Shown in pieces: positions 38,089-50,100 of a stretch of DNA of 64,000 nucleotides. Every line of letters begins with the position of its first letter. The first letter of the stretch is position 1. Below the pieces are notes generated by a model, which ran no database searches, had not been told where the DNA came from, and saw only the letters and a program-made list of their open reading frames with translations. The translations under genes were made by a program, and so were the position numbers. Source of the stretch: Corylus avellana (Eukaryota > Streptophyta > Magnoliopsida > Fagales > Betulaceae); contig NC_081544.1 in the NCBI RefSeq assembly GCF_901000735.1, positions 11,223,608-11,287,607 on the forward strand. Direction: 5' to 3'.

Positions 38089-39616
38089 AGCGGTCGGCGG
38101 GGCTGGTCACCAGCCTCTGCCACCCCCGAACCATCAAAAAATTCAACTTTATCACTTCTAGATAAATTCGACACATCGTTCCCAAGAGTTGTCTCCTCTC
38201 CTCCAAGGCCTCTTCTCTTTCTGCTAATAGTTGACATATCAGCTTGGTTGATAGCTTCTTCTCTGTCCTTTCTCTTTGACATTAGTTTTCCAGACTTGGC
38301 TCCCTTAATGGATTCAACAATATCGGCTAGAATAGGGCCAGAGTATGGGCTCCCCGACTTTGGTAGATCCCATCCAGGCCCAACCCCACGGCCTGGTGAG
38401 ATATGTTCTCAGACCCACTGACTTGCCCCTTGGACCACATTCCAGCTGGACATATTTTAGACTTTCCAAGAGGAGAATGCTCACCTTGTACGCCCAGCTT
38501 AATTCCTGGAAGATTCTTACCATCCATTGAAGGTGTCTGCGCCTCATTACTCCTGGTTGACCGTTGTTCAAATCGGTCCTTCATAACGCCTACATATCTT
38601 CCTTCCTTTTCCTGTTGAGAATCCATTTGGAAAGTCATATTATTTTCCCCACGATTTATGCCTGAAAATCCATTCGTCCCATCTTTGGACGATGGTGGCT
38701 GTCTTCCTCGGGAAGTTTCGCCGCCATAGTCTTCTTCGGCGGATTTCGTAGCCTTTCTTCTCTGGCTAGTACCCCTCCTATCTTGGTGATCATCACGCCG
38801 TTTCCCTCTCTCTGATGCAGATGGAGAATACTTCGAAGATTCTACATGGGTTGCATAATGTTCGTTCATTTTCTCCATTCGCCGTGTAGGAGAAGTGGCT
38901 CGAAGCCATGGCCCAAATTGGGTGGTCGCCTGGTTTCTCAACATACCCCTCTTAAGACAACCTTCTATTCCATGGCAAATCAACCCACAGTGGTAACAAT
39001 ATTTTGGTAGCCGTTCATACTTGAAACCGACCAGATTTGACTTACCTTCAAATTTCATCATGCGCCCACGTGAAAGAGGTTTAAAAAGGTCAATCATGAT
39101 CTTAACTTGGAGGAACTCCCCCCAGCCGATTCCATCTCTGTCAGTGTCCACCTCCTCCACCAGTCTGATAGAAGCTCCCAGTTTCAAGCCAACCTCACGT
39201 ACCATGCATGCTAGAGGCAGGTTCGTCATTCACACCCAAAAGGAGGCTTTGTCGAATGTGTACTCCGATGGTGAGGTATGCCCGTCAAAATCTTCTACCA
39301 GGAATAGGTTCCCTTCAAAAACCCAAGGTCTACCTTCCAGTACCCGGGTCTTATCCTTCGTTAGTTCAAATTCAATCAGAAATAAGTTACCTCCAAGGAT
39401 TTTGAACGTGAATGTCCCTTTCAGTCTCCACCAACGCATCAACGTAGATTTAATTGTCTCCTTACTGATCATCCTATCGGATACCAGTTTCCCCACCACA
39501 CAGGATTGTCCACGCTGGATCACTCCTTGAACTTCAGCCGCTTGGATCTCGATCTCTCCATCTTCTCCTTCTGACAGGGTTAGATTGGCCCATAAGTTCG
39601 AAAGGTCGTCCGCCAT
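38085..39616 (-). pseudogene. LINE ORF1 (DUF4283 plus CCHC zinc knuckle), broken
   Basis: Starts MADDLSNLWANLTLSEGEDG, the usual ORF1 opening of plant L1 elements. A DUF4283-type RNA-binding fold follows, with TFTFKILGGNLFLIEFE and RVLEGRPWVFEGNLFL. Then comes the knuckle CYHCGLICHGIEGC (CX2CX4HX4C) near 38990, and a basic, disordered tail ending SMSKRKDREEAINQADM and GDQPRRPL. Lesions are a TGA near 39230 in FWV-stop-MTNLPLAC and a frameshift between about 38330 and 38500. ORF1 proteins coat the LINE RNA. The in-frame Met at 39694 was not chosen because the family motif starts at 39616. Confidence 0.85.
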
Positions 39617-39994
39617 TGTCACAATGCAATCACGATATACTCTCAAAAATCTAAACAAGATCTTGAGAAACGGGTCCTTCTTATCTAGAAACAACTAGAA
39701 AGAAAACTAAATAAGTAAAACTTGTAAATCAGCGAGAGGGTCGTCTTCTAACTTTTCCCTAACAGAATGCAGGCAAAGCAGTAAGCACCACCTCAAAGGC
39801 TGCACCAACCGTTGCCCCCATTAGGTTCTTCGAAGCTAGAACAATGCCGACCGCCTAGTAGTTATTAGAATTATTAACCGCTCACCATCTAGGCGGTTAG
39901 TGGAGGCAGTTAGTGAATTTTACTAACTGCATAGGCGGTTACGGTTAGTGGTTTTTGCTAATAACTACTAACCATAACCGCCTTTTCACCCATA

Positions 39995-40127
39995 ATTTCA
40001 AGGACCCAAATCACACAACGATACCAAATGATATTAAAGTCTGATATTAATTACTAATGAGCCTTCACTTAGTTCTACCGAGCCTACACTTACTTATTCC
40101 CAAAATCTATACATACACTAGATATTG
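39995..40127. other. hAT target-duplication copy and short spacer
   Basis: Starts with the right atttcaag target duplication (39995-40002). Otherwise plain spacer. Confidence 0.6.
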
Positions 40128-40780
40128 TTGAGGAATAATCCCACATTGTATGTGGTTAAAACTTTGGGCATGTTTACTAGGAATCAGTAACTCTTTCCTA
40201 TAAAATCGGTTTTATGAGATGAGTTAGGTCCACGAATTTATTCAGCACGTATCGTCCCACTAGAGCCACCAATCTCGTTTCCATGGCCCCCTTCTTGGTG
40301 TCAGAACCCAAAGCGTTGTTTTCATTGTCTTTTTCCTCGTTTTTTGGGCCCCTTCGATCTCGCCACTGGTGGCTCTATTTGACGAATCTAAAGCTTAAAT
40401 TGGATCGGACCCCAAATCTGAATCCAATCGCAACCAAATTCTATCCCTATTTCCTCTATTTTACCTAAAAATACCTCATTTAAATTTCCGAGAGGGAAAG
40501 CCTTAATAGGAGAGAACCGGTTTTATAAGACGAGTTAGGTTCACGAATTTCTTCATAGTATTAGAGCCCACCATAGAACGAATGGGGCCCACACTATTTA
40601 CTCCGTAACAAGGACTAGGAAAAATACTGGCTTGTACGTGAGGGAGGGTGTTAAACAATAATCTCACAATATTGTCTGTGGACAAGACTTTTGGTATGTT
40701 TATAAAGAATGGTCAACCCTTTCCTATAGAATCAGTTTTATGAGATGAGTTAGGCCCACAAATTTCTTTAGATACTACCA
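40128..40780. repeat. Three diverged copies of a short LTR/TRIM-like unit
   Basis: The phrase ttttatgagatgagttaggt/c ccacgaattt recurs near 40207-40245, 40518-40552 and 40732-40765. The first and third copies also share an upstream part: aataatcccacattgta..actttgggcatgttta against aataatctcacaatatt..gacttttggtatgttta. Copies are ~70-130 bases in direct orientation, with unrelated DNA between. The unit resembles LTRs of small TRIM elements. No primer-binding site was confirmed. Confidence 0.6.
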
Positions 40781-40921
40781 CTAATTAAATTAACCTAAAA
40801 TTACTCCCTAATGTAACTCGGTATGCCTTTCAGAACTCAATTTCTTCTCATGAGAACCACCTTCCATGCATGCCCCTAGGCCTAGCAAGTAGATAATTTC
40901 AATATTATAATCATGCTAATT

Positions 40922-41217
40922 CTAATTGATATTATCTATTATTGTAAATGGAGGGGAAAAGGAAAAGAAGGGAACAGTTTTAGCATTGACATTAGTTCGG
41001 CTCACTAGCTGGCGCTTTGTTTCTTCTTGATGTTTCTCTTTCCGATGTTGATTTTCCACTAACGTTGCCACTTTTTGCTTTGTTTTTGCCAACTCATTCT
41101 GTGTTTTCCCTGACTTTTCTTGCATCGCCCCACATCTTTCCTCTGCCTCGCCTAACTTTTTCTTGTAGCTTTCCAGCTCATGGTTGGCCTGTGTGTTATC
41201 ATGCCACCGAGATCCTG
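40922..41217 (-). other. Possible coiled-coil coding fragment
   Basis: The minus strand has an open frame reading NTQANHELESYKKKLGEAEE, then EKSGKTQNELAKTKQKVATL and ENQHRKEKHQEETKRQLV. It is rich in Lys/Glu/Gln with heptad-like hydrophobics, then turns into non-coding-looking sequence. It has no Met or promoter context and no recognised family. It may be an exon relic of a coiled-coil protein or chance. Confidence 0.3.
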
Positions 41218-44063
41218 GAATCTAACGATTAATCGTGGAATCTGAGGGTTGATCCTCGAATGTGATAATCGATCCTAAGTATCAATCCTTGGAAGGGGAG
41301 GATAATCCTTGGGACCCCGTGATCGATCCCAAGATCCTAAAAATCCTAAGGATCGATCCCAGACTTTAGACGATCGATTCTCATGCGACTGAAATTTGAT
41401 TTTGAGTGTCAAAATTGTTTCCCAAAGAAGAATTCTTGTTCATTCAACACTGTTTCTCAAAGTAAGAGCCTATCAACCATATAATCTAGTTGTGTCCTGA
41501 CAACTTTTTTTTTTTTTTTTGGTATTCGTGAGATTAATCCTTGAGTCGCACGTGAAAACAGATAACTCGTCAAGTGTTTTTTATTGGTTTTAACATCCTA
41601 AATTTATCGAAAGTGTACAATACATCCTCACATCCCCCTTCCAGGCAAAATTTTGTAGTCCGTAAATGGCACATCAGCATTTTTGACACATCACCTTAAA
41701 ATATTAATTTATATTAATTTAATTAAAAAATCAAATCTTAAAAAGAGAAATGAAAGGGTGGCCATTGGCCAACCAATCATGGCCATTCCCATATAGAAAT
41801 ACATAATATGATAAATATAAAAGTGGAATAATAATAATAAAAAGAAATGGAATAAATACAAAAATTAAAGTGGTTTAACATACATCTTCACATTAAAGCC
41901 TTATATACTACATATTTTTTTATCTATAATTTGAGTACACAATTCTATTTATAGAGCTAATTTACATATGATTTAAAATATTTCAAATACAATTATGTTC
42001 CTTAAATCAAAATTAATAAATATTATCTCAATTCCTTAATTTAAAAAATACAAATCAATATTTATCATCAAAAATTTATATTCTTTTAACACCCGAAACC
42101 CATGAGGCCGGTGCTTGCTACCTCATCCCATGGGGCCGGAGTGGAAAAGGCCAGAGTTTACAAAAATGTGGCCAAGTCTGAATGGAACGCTAGAAAGAGC
42201 AAGAAAACGAAAGTCAGAGTCCACCTTATCATGCGGTCAATTATGTGGTCCATTATGAACAGAAGAACTACAAAACATGTGGTCCACTCTAATAGTCAAC
42301 TTTATTTGAATACACTCGTAAGAAAGTCCAATTTCTTCCCATTTCGTTCTATCTTCTACATCATTATCCTCTCCTTTGCTGGTTTCCTAATTATAAAACG
42401 CTATGGCAATGTCACGCGCGCACACAACTTTCCTAAACATGCTTTTCACCTAAATAGGGGAGGAAAAAGGAGAGGGGATTCCAATTGACTTTCCTAACGG
42501 ACTCTTTGAGTGAGTCTGCATAGGGGAGAAAAATGATGAGAAAATTTGAACTAGGGAGCTCTGATTTCTAAGGTTTGATCTCCGGTTGATTGAGCTACAC
42601 CCTCCATCATCATCTTGAAACAACACTCTATGCAGATTCAAATACATCAAAACCTTACCTTGAAGCTTTGTGCTACCTCCTTAGCTCAATCTTTCTAAAG
42701 CTCCCTCTTTTCTCCCCTCCATCTCCTTTTTCTCTCTCTCTGGGGCTGCTGGAAACACGTGGAAACGAGAGGGATTGGGTTAACTAGGATTTTTAAACCT
42801 TAAATCTAGGACTCGCTCCATGGTTAGGTCAATTAGTCGATCACCGAATGCCCCTAATTTATAAAAAGCCCCCAAAAATATCTTTTATATTAAATTTGTA
42901 AAAAAAGAGAAAGAAAGAGAAAGAAAGATAAAAAAAAGCCTCAAGAAAAATATAATGAAAGGAGGTCATTTGACATGATATGAGGGTTAAAAAACGAAGA
43001 AAAAGTTATCTACAATGTTTAAAATCTTAAAAAAATATATCCAAACTAAAGCACAACCCACTTTTTTTTTTGTTAAATTAATGATTAAGTGATTAAATTT
43101 AATTACCAATTCCAATTAGTTTAAACTTTTTTAAAAAAATAATAATTTAACAATCAGAGCCAAAGGTCCAGAGATTATACTTTGACTTCGTTATTTACCT
43201 CTTCTTTTAATTAAATATTTTACGTGTTGGGTTTTACCTATTAAAATAAGGGAGAATGTTAAAATAATGATTAAGTAATTAAATTTATCTCTTCTTATCA
43301 GCTTAATTCTTTAGGAAAAATGGTAAATTTAACACTTTTTATATTTCACTTTTCTCTTATTTTCTTTCATCACTTCTAATATATATATATATATATATTT
43401 TTTTTTGGTTCCATTATTTTTTATTCCTTTATATTTTATATGTTATACTTTATTTTTTTTTTAATATGTTATACTTGCTATCAAATCCGTTGATATTTGT
43501 TTATCTTTGTTATGAGTTCTGCTCACTTGTCATTGGTTTTAGTACACAACTAATTAAATCCTACTTACAATCATTTATCTTATGAGAAAGATGAAAAACA
43601 TTAGTCATATTATCCATTGAGAATTTGAGAATAATTTATTAACCAAACTTGAACATGAAAATTTGATTCATTTTACATCTTAGAAAGCAAAAAGAATGGT
43701 TTTTAATTAATTTTTTAATATTTAATATCTGAAAATCTATTACATTAATACTTTAAAATTAAATTGGCCTCATTTTAATTTTTTGCCTTACACCTCAATT
43801 TTTATTGAGTCGCCCATGCCTAAACCCTGAGCTCTCGTTCGAATGGACCATGTCCCGTTTGAACGGGATTTTAAAATATTCCAATGTGGCAATTTCTATA
43901 AGACATTTCCCCTAATTCCCACTTTACTTAGTAGTCCCACTTACCCTCTTGTCCCAAAATTTTCTTTTGTGTCCGTTTAAATGTTTAAAATGTAGAATTT
44001 CCAAAAAAAAAAAAAAAAAATCCTTATTTCTTCGAAATTATCTATATCATACTTTACTAAAAT

Positions 44064-44101
<38 letters not shown>

Positions 44102-44401
44102 GTGTTGGGATGAACATTTTTTTTGTTTGTTTGGTAAAACTTGATCTCAATGACGTAATTAGCTTCTCCTAAGTCTTGGATATCAACATAGTCAAACAAT
44201 CATATCTTATGGTCGACAAAACTCCCATGTCACTATCAATGAGTATATTGTCATTAGCCAGCACCTTTTATTGATCAAATTGGAGCGATTTGATTGCATT
44301 GTCAAACTGATACAAGAGCTAGTATGTAATCAAGGACTAGAATCCTATTAGAGTTTTCCTAAATGTGAAGTAGCATTTAAAATTACTAATAGATTAAAAT
44401 T
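41218..44401. other. AT-rich spacer with simple repeats
   Basis: No gene supported; the 128-codon ORF at 42102-42488 lacks homology or coding character. Positions 41220-41400 repeat the motif gatcgatcc/aatcctaag several times. (AT)n runs lie at 43378-43400 and 44067-44098. The sequence 44140-44205 (gatctcaatgacgtaa..aacaatcatatctt) recurs at about 50975-51045. Confidence 0.5.
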
Positions 44402-44501
44402 NNNNNNNNNNNNNNNNNNNNNNNNNNNNNNNNNNNNNNNNNNNNNNNNNNNNNNNNNNNNNNNNNNNNNNNNNNNNNNNNNNNNNNNNNNNNNNNNNNN
44501 N
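44402..44501. other. Assembly gap (100 N)
   Basis: Scaffold gap. Confidence 0.99.
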
Positions 44502-46047
44502 GGTCATTTATAAGGTTGAGGGGAAACCTCAACTCTTGAGCTAGCTTTTGGGTTGAATTAGGCCCAAGACCCATTCATCATTTGTCATGACGTGGCTGAT
44601 TCTGATGATGACCATGAGGATGAGTTCGAAGATGAAGGGGATCAAGCTTCATTGAACGGTGAGGGCAGGTTCGTGCCAAGGGGAGAAAGGCATGGTAGAG
44701 GTTTCCGAAGAGGTCCTAGATGGCAAAATGGGATGACAGAAACCTAGGAAACATCAAAATGAAGATACCATCTTTCCAAGGGAAAAACGATCCTGAAGCA
44801 TACTTGGAATAGGAGAAGAAGGTGGAGTTGATTTTTGAGTGCCACAACTACTCCGAGGAGAAAAAGGTAAAACTCGCTGTCATTGAGTTTACTGACTATG
44901 CTATTATTTGGTGGGATCAACTTGTGATGAACAGAAGGAGAAACCATGAGAGGCCTATTGAGACGTCGGAGGAAATGAAGGCTATCATGAGGCGGCAGTT
45001 TGTCCCTAGTCACTACTATAGGGACTTGTATCAAAAAATTACAAAGTCTACTCAAGGCTATAGGAGCGTGGATGACTACCACAAGGAGATGGAGATCGCC
45101 ATGATTCGAGCTAATGTAGAGGAGGATAGAGAAGCTACCACGGCGAGGTTTTTGAATGGGTTGAACCGGGACATTGCCAATGTGGTGGAGTTGCAACACT
45201 ATGTGGAGTTGGAGGACATGGTGCACATGGCAATAAAGGTGGAACGACAACTTTAAAGGAAAGGAACTCGGTCATTTCAAAATCCGGGCTCCTCTACTTC
45301 ATGGAGGTCAAATGGGAGGAAAGACAAATGGACTGTTTTTAAGTCCAAAACTGAACCACCAAAAAGGAGAGATGATGTCCCCGGTGTCAACAAAGGTAAA
45401 ACCGAATCCCAAATTCGCAATCGTGATATTAAGTGTTTTCGTTGTTTAGGAGTAGGTCACATAGCTTCACAATGCCCAAATAAGAGGACCATGATCGCAC
45501 GTGTTGATGGAGAGGTGGAAACCGAAAGCGAGGGCGATGATGATGAAATGCCATCTCTTGAGGACGCTTTTGAAGATGATGTGGAGTATCCGGTGGAGGG
45601 TGAATCACTTGTGGCTAGGCGTGCTTTAAGTGCCCAAGTCAAAGAGGATGACATGGAACAACAAATGGAGAACATTTTTCATACTAGATGCCACATCAAC
45701 AACAAGGTATGTAGTATGATCATTGATGGGCGAAGTTGTACTAATGTGGCTAGCACTACTTTAGTTGAAAAATGGAATTTACCTACCTTGAAACATTCTA
45801 GGCCATATAAGTTGTAGTGGTTGAATGATTGTGGGGAGGTTAAGGTAAATAAGCAAGTGCTAGTTTCTTTTTCGATTGGGAAGTACAAGGATGAAGTACT
45901 TTGTGATGTTGTTCCAATGCATGCGGGTCACATATTATTGGGCAGGCCGTGACAATTTGATAGGAAGGTTACCCATGATGGGTTCAAGAATAGGCATTCT
46001 TTTGTGAAAGACAATAAAACTATTACTCTTGTACCGTTGACTCCAAG
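44502..46047 (+). mobile_element. Ty3/gypsy gag-protease fragment (degenerate)
   Basis: Gag reads MKIPSFQGKNDPEAYLE near 44760, then ELIFECHNYSEEKKVKLAVI and FTDYAIIWWDQLV, the retrotransposon gag core. A nucleocapsid knuckle CFRCLGVGHIASQCP lies at about 45435-45480. An acidic linker leads to a retropepsin-like segment CSMIIDGRSCTNVAS (DGGS expected) near 45710-45755. Stops occur at about 44812, 45254, 45815 and 45950. Homology ends at 46047, where the hAT element begins. Reverse transcriptase and integrase are not found on the other side of that element, so the rest was deleted or lies elsewhere. Confidence 0.88.
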
Positions 46048-46263
46048 TAGGGACGGAGCCAGGTTCTATGATGGGTAGGGGCCGAGGATATATATATATA
46101 TAACTTAAATGAAAAATATATTAAAATTGAAGATCAAATTAATATATAAAAAAAAAAAAAAAAAAAAATAGCATCAATTCAGTTTTAACAAAAAAACAAA
46201 CAAGAGAAAAGATATATAAATATTTGTTTCATAATAGATTTCAAATTTCAGCTCAAACACCTA

Positions 46264-48741
46264 TCAAAATGGAACCTTTCGTTTTTTCATATCACGAAAA
46301 TCATCTATAATTGAATCTGTACTAAATGTCGCAGCAATTTCTCTTTCGATGTACAACATTAGAGAATTCGTCACAAACTCATCTTCAATTTTGTTGCGAA
46401 GTCTAGTTTTGACAATATTCATAGCTGAAAATGCTCGTTCTATAGTTGCGGTAGAAACGGGAAGAGTAAGCACAAGTACAACAACTCGAAAAACAAGTTG
46501 GTAGATAGCTGATTTTCCGGTTCTAACCAACCATTGGCACAATTCATAAATATTTGACAATCCTTGAAAACTTAAATGTTGAACTACAATATGCTCATAA
46601 TGGTGAAGTTCTAATTCCAACTGTTCTTTTTCAAGATCAGTAAAGTCTTGCGGATAAAACTTGTTTACCAACTGACAAATATCATCAATTCTAAAAGATT
46701 CACGGGCAACTTGAGGATCAAGAGCTGAGGCAAGAATAAGCAACTCTACTGCATGCTCACTGAACCGGCGATTTAATTCTTGCAACTGAGAATCTCTTGC
46801 GGCACAAAAAATATCCACTCGATAATGTTGCCCAATTGTAGAGTCGGCTTGTTGGTGGCGAGCACGACCTCGTCTCTCAACATAACGAGCATTTATATCT
46901 GGAACAACTATGTTGTGTTTCTTGCAAAATGACTTCACAATGTCAAGTAAAACATCCCATTTATCATCTCTATATTGTTGGATAAGTGCTTTAGTGGATG
47001 AAACAAGATGCATGACACTTAAAATATCTTGAGATTTGGATTGTAATGCTTGACATAGCTTATCGGTAATTTGCATAGTTTATTTCATGAGATGTAAGAT
47101 GAATACAAATTCAAATGAACTCATTACCTGATGAACTGAATCTGTTTCTGCTCGTTGGGAAGAAGTAGTTCCCATATCAATGAGTTTAACAATAACTTCA
47201 CAAGCTGGACTAAAAATTTTGATCAAGCTAGAAACTGATCTCAAGTGAGAACTCCAATAAGTATCTCCAGCCCGTTGCAAAGTATTAATTTGATTAAGTC
47301 CCCTTCCAGTCTCAATCTCATCAATTTCAATCAAGTAAGCAAATTCAGCAGCTTGGGCAACCCGTAAATCTTCAAATCTATTGCATGATGCACAAACAAT
47401 ATTGACAATAGAACTCAAATTAGTAAAAAATTGATGAATTGGAATAACTTATTTTGATGCCGCCACTAATGCCAATTGCAAACGATGTGCAAAACAATGA
47501 ATGTAGTAGGCATATGGACAATCATTTGAAACCAAAGCTTGCAACCCATTCCACCCACCTCGCATGTTACTTGCACCGTCATATCCCTGCCCTCGAATGT
47601 TTTGAATGTCTAGCATATGTTTAGCCAATACAGAATATATACCTTTTTTTAAGATTAATGCCACAGTATTAGAGACATGAACAAGCCCAAAAAAACGTTC
47701 TCGTACGAAGCCATCTTTGTCAACAAATCTTAAAACTATAGCAATTTGCTCCTTCATTGACTCATCACGAGCTTCATCAACAAGTATGCAAAACTTTGCA
47801 TCACCAATTTCATCACGAATTGCCTTTTTCACTTTGGTTTAAAAAACATGTAAAATTTCTTTATGTATCATTGGTGATGTGTAAGAGGCATTTTTTGGAG
47901 CATTAACTATCACTTCAGCAATCTTTTCATTATATGAAACCGTCAAATCCAATATTTCAAGAAAATTTTCATGATTCTTTGAACCCACACTTTCATCCCG
48001 ACCTCTAAAAGCAATACCTTGAAATGCAAGCACTCGAACAACATCAATTGATGCTTTCAACTGAAGTCGATTATTTGCAATTTGTTCAGAAGTGAAATTT
48101 TCAAACACATTTTCTATATGTTGAGATTGGTTCATGAAGTCGTCATATGCTCTCTCAGCCATTCTATGAAATGAATTAGGATCTTTCCTTACATGATTGA
48201 GAAAAGCACAATGTTTTCCATCTCTAACTTTCTTCCAATTCTTAAATCCATCTATAGTGAATACACGTTGCGCGTAATGCCCAGATGGCTTATTAAAGAG
48301 AAAGCATGGCAGACAAAATGTTGCATCTTTATCAGGCGAATATTCAAGCCATGTAGGAAATAGCAGGAACCACGAAGGTTGAAAGCTACGAAGGTGATTT
48401 TCTTTTCCAAATTTTGGGTACTCTCGGATATTATGTCGATATGGACCAGCTTTAATGTAAGCTCTTCGAATTTCATCACATTGATTAACATCATAATCCC
48501 ATATCTGACGACGCAATCCAAGATCATATTCCAATGAACTAACATCAAATTCATTGATGTCAACTCTTCGAGAATTGTTAGGAGAATTTTCAGCATTGAT
48601 GTCAACTCTTCGAGATTTGTTAGGAGAATTTTCAGAAACTAGGATATCAGAAGTTGGCGATGATGCATCACCAACATTGACATTTGAACTTTGTGCATTT
48701 TGTCTTTTGAAAAAGTCAAGTATTGTATTTGGCTTTCCCAT
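46264..48741 (-). pseudogene. hAT transposase (TTF zinc finger, hAT C-terminal), three stops
   Basis: A single frame of 826 codons from MGKPNTILDFFKRQ to FRDMKKRKVPF is interrupted only by stops at 47839-47841, 47446-47448 and 47077-47079, with no frameshift. The TTF zinc finger is seen in FQPSWFLLFPTWLEYS and ATFCLPCFLFNKPSGHY. A DUF4371-like catalytic part includes CILVDEARDESMKEQIAIV, RGQGYDGASNMRGGWNG and HCFAHRLQLAL. The dimerisation region is LPVSTATIERAFSAMN with TRLRNKIEDEF. The family cuts and pastes elements with 8-bp duplications. The clean frame suggests recent inactivation, or introns near some stops, although no splice sites are obvious there. Confidence 0.9.
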
Positions 48742-50100
48742 AGTCTACAAATAAATTTACATGGTTATATTAGAGTCTTATGCATATGTTAACAATGAAT
48801 AAAATCACAAGAAGAACAATATAATATAATAGCAATTCATGTGTCAAACTCTCCAATTAAATATTTAAATTCTAACAACCTTAAATTCTACACTTAGATT
48901 AGGAATTGAACTTAAAAAACTAACCTCAAAAGTGCAATTTGCGTTGAGTGATTTTGCACTGCTTCTAAATGATTTTGCCGTCGACAAACTATTGTTCTGT
49001 GTTAGGAAATATAAAAACAAATTAAATTGTAGACATGAATCACATGATTTTGAGCCAATTAATAATACCTATTGTCAATTACAAGAATCTAAAAAAAAAA
49101 AAAATCCCACTTCACCTTAACACACTTGACCACTTTTATAAAAAAAATAAAAAAATAAAAAAAATCACCCATTCCACTCGTCACTCACTCCAAGTCTGCA
49201 ACAAGGCAATACCTTTTGCTGCCCATCAGCCCATATGTCCACACCACCAACTCCCAATCTCCCTAAAAAGTCTAAAAAGCCAAACTAATCTATAACTTAT
49301 AAATTAGTAATTCCCCTTTCTTTGTTTCTCTTTATTTCTTTTTTCCTCTTTCTCTGTTTCTTTTTCTTTTCCACTTTCTCTTGCAGGTGTGGTGCCAACA
49401 ACAAGCAAATCAAATTCCTAATCACTAATCAGAGCCGTAGGAAGTGTAGGAGAGAAGCAGAGAAGCGGAGGTGCCGCTCTTGCCTCTTTCTCTGTTTTCT
49501 TTTCTTTTTTTTTTCTCTTTTTTTTTTCTTTCTTTTTCATTTTCTTTATATTATATGACTATTTGACTATATAGTGACATATACCTAAGTCCTAACCTTC
49601 TAATTCTTATTCTATTCTACGTTTTCTTTAAGACAAAAACAAAATTGATTATGATTTTGATTCTACAGTGGTGACAATATAGAAGACAAAATTGGAGTTA
49701 GGGTTTAAGGAACTTACAATCCATTATCCATACGTAGTACAAATTTCCAATTGATTGCTACCTGCTGGAGCCTGGAGATCAAGTGAAGATTGTGAAGTTG
49801 TTTGAGACTATGGAGGTCTGTAAGTGCAACATTGGCTGTGCGGCTGTGGCTGTTTGTGAGTTGATTTTCAAGGTTAATTTGGATGGGTCAAGGTAAAAGG
49901 CCAAAAAAATTGTTGGGTAAGGGCCAAAAACATTTGTTGGGTAACCAAGTAATTAAGGCTGAACATTTTATTGGGCAGGGGCCAGTAGGTTTACATTAAT
50001 ATTATTTATTTTTATTTTTATTTTTTTTCCCTAAAAAATTTTTTTCTCAGAAAGTTGGGGGCGGCCTTGGCCCCTGCCGGTCCCCCCTCCTCCGTCTCTG
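48742..50100. other. 5' region of the hAT transposon
   Basis: Non-coding part upstream of the transposase start. It includes T/C-rich tracts (49318-49380, 49485-49545) and the right terminal repeat. No second ORF is convincing. Confidence 0.5.

Larger units (their letters stand above)
33925..39760 (-). mobile_element. L1-type LINE, nearly full length, inactive
   Basis: Minus-strand non-LTR retrotransposon with a ~140-base 5' leader, ORF1 (39616-38085), ORF2 (38088-33959) and a poly-A tail at 33937-33925. The polyadenylation signal AATAAA (33963-33958) contains the ORF2 stop codon. The 5' border is approximate. No matching target duplication of gcttgtatgttgtac next to the tail was found on the far side. 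Each ORF carries several lesions. Confidence 0.88.
33597..39994. mobile_element. hAT-type non-autonomous element containing nested insertions
   Basis: Left end tagaggtgaaaatgcagtta and inverted right end tatgggtgaaaaggcggtta match at most positions. Both are flanked by the same 8-bp target duplication atttcaag (33589-33596 and 39995-40002), the size made by hAT transposases. The element's own DNA is only the outer ~60 bases on the left and ~140 bases on the right, rich in ccgctaac/ggcggttag motifs. The middle is a hairpin MITE and an L1-type LINE inserted later. Confidence 0.8.
46048..50100 (-). mobile_element. hAT DNA transposon with TTF-type transposase
   Basis: Ends share AGGGACGGAGCCAGG (left) and CAGAGACGGAGGAGG (inverted right), with ggggcc-rich subterminal parts. 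Inside is one transposase gene on the minus strand. Left of the gene are ~210 bases; right of it are ~1.36 kb of promoter-side sequence with pyrimidine tracts (about 49320-49560). The 8 bases outside each end (actccaag, ataataat) do not match, so flanking DNA was rearranged or the copy was made by another route. Confidence 0.8.

Noticed and set aside
42102..42488. 128-codon plus-strand ORF
   Set aside because: No family motif, odd composition, no neighbouring exon signals; probably chance in spacer DNA.
49322..49558. Phe/Leu-rich ORF resembling a membrane protein
   Set aside because: Low-complexity T/C tract in the non-coding part of the hAT element.
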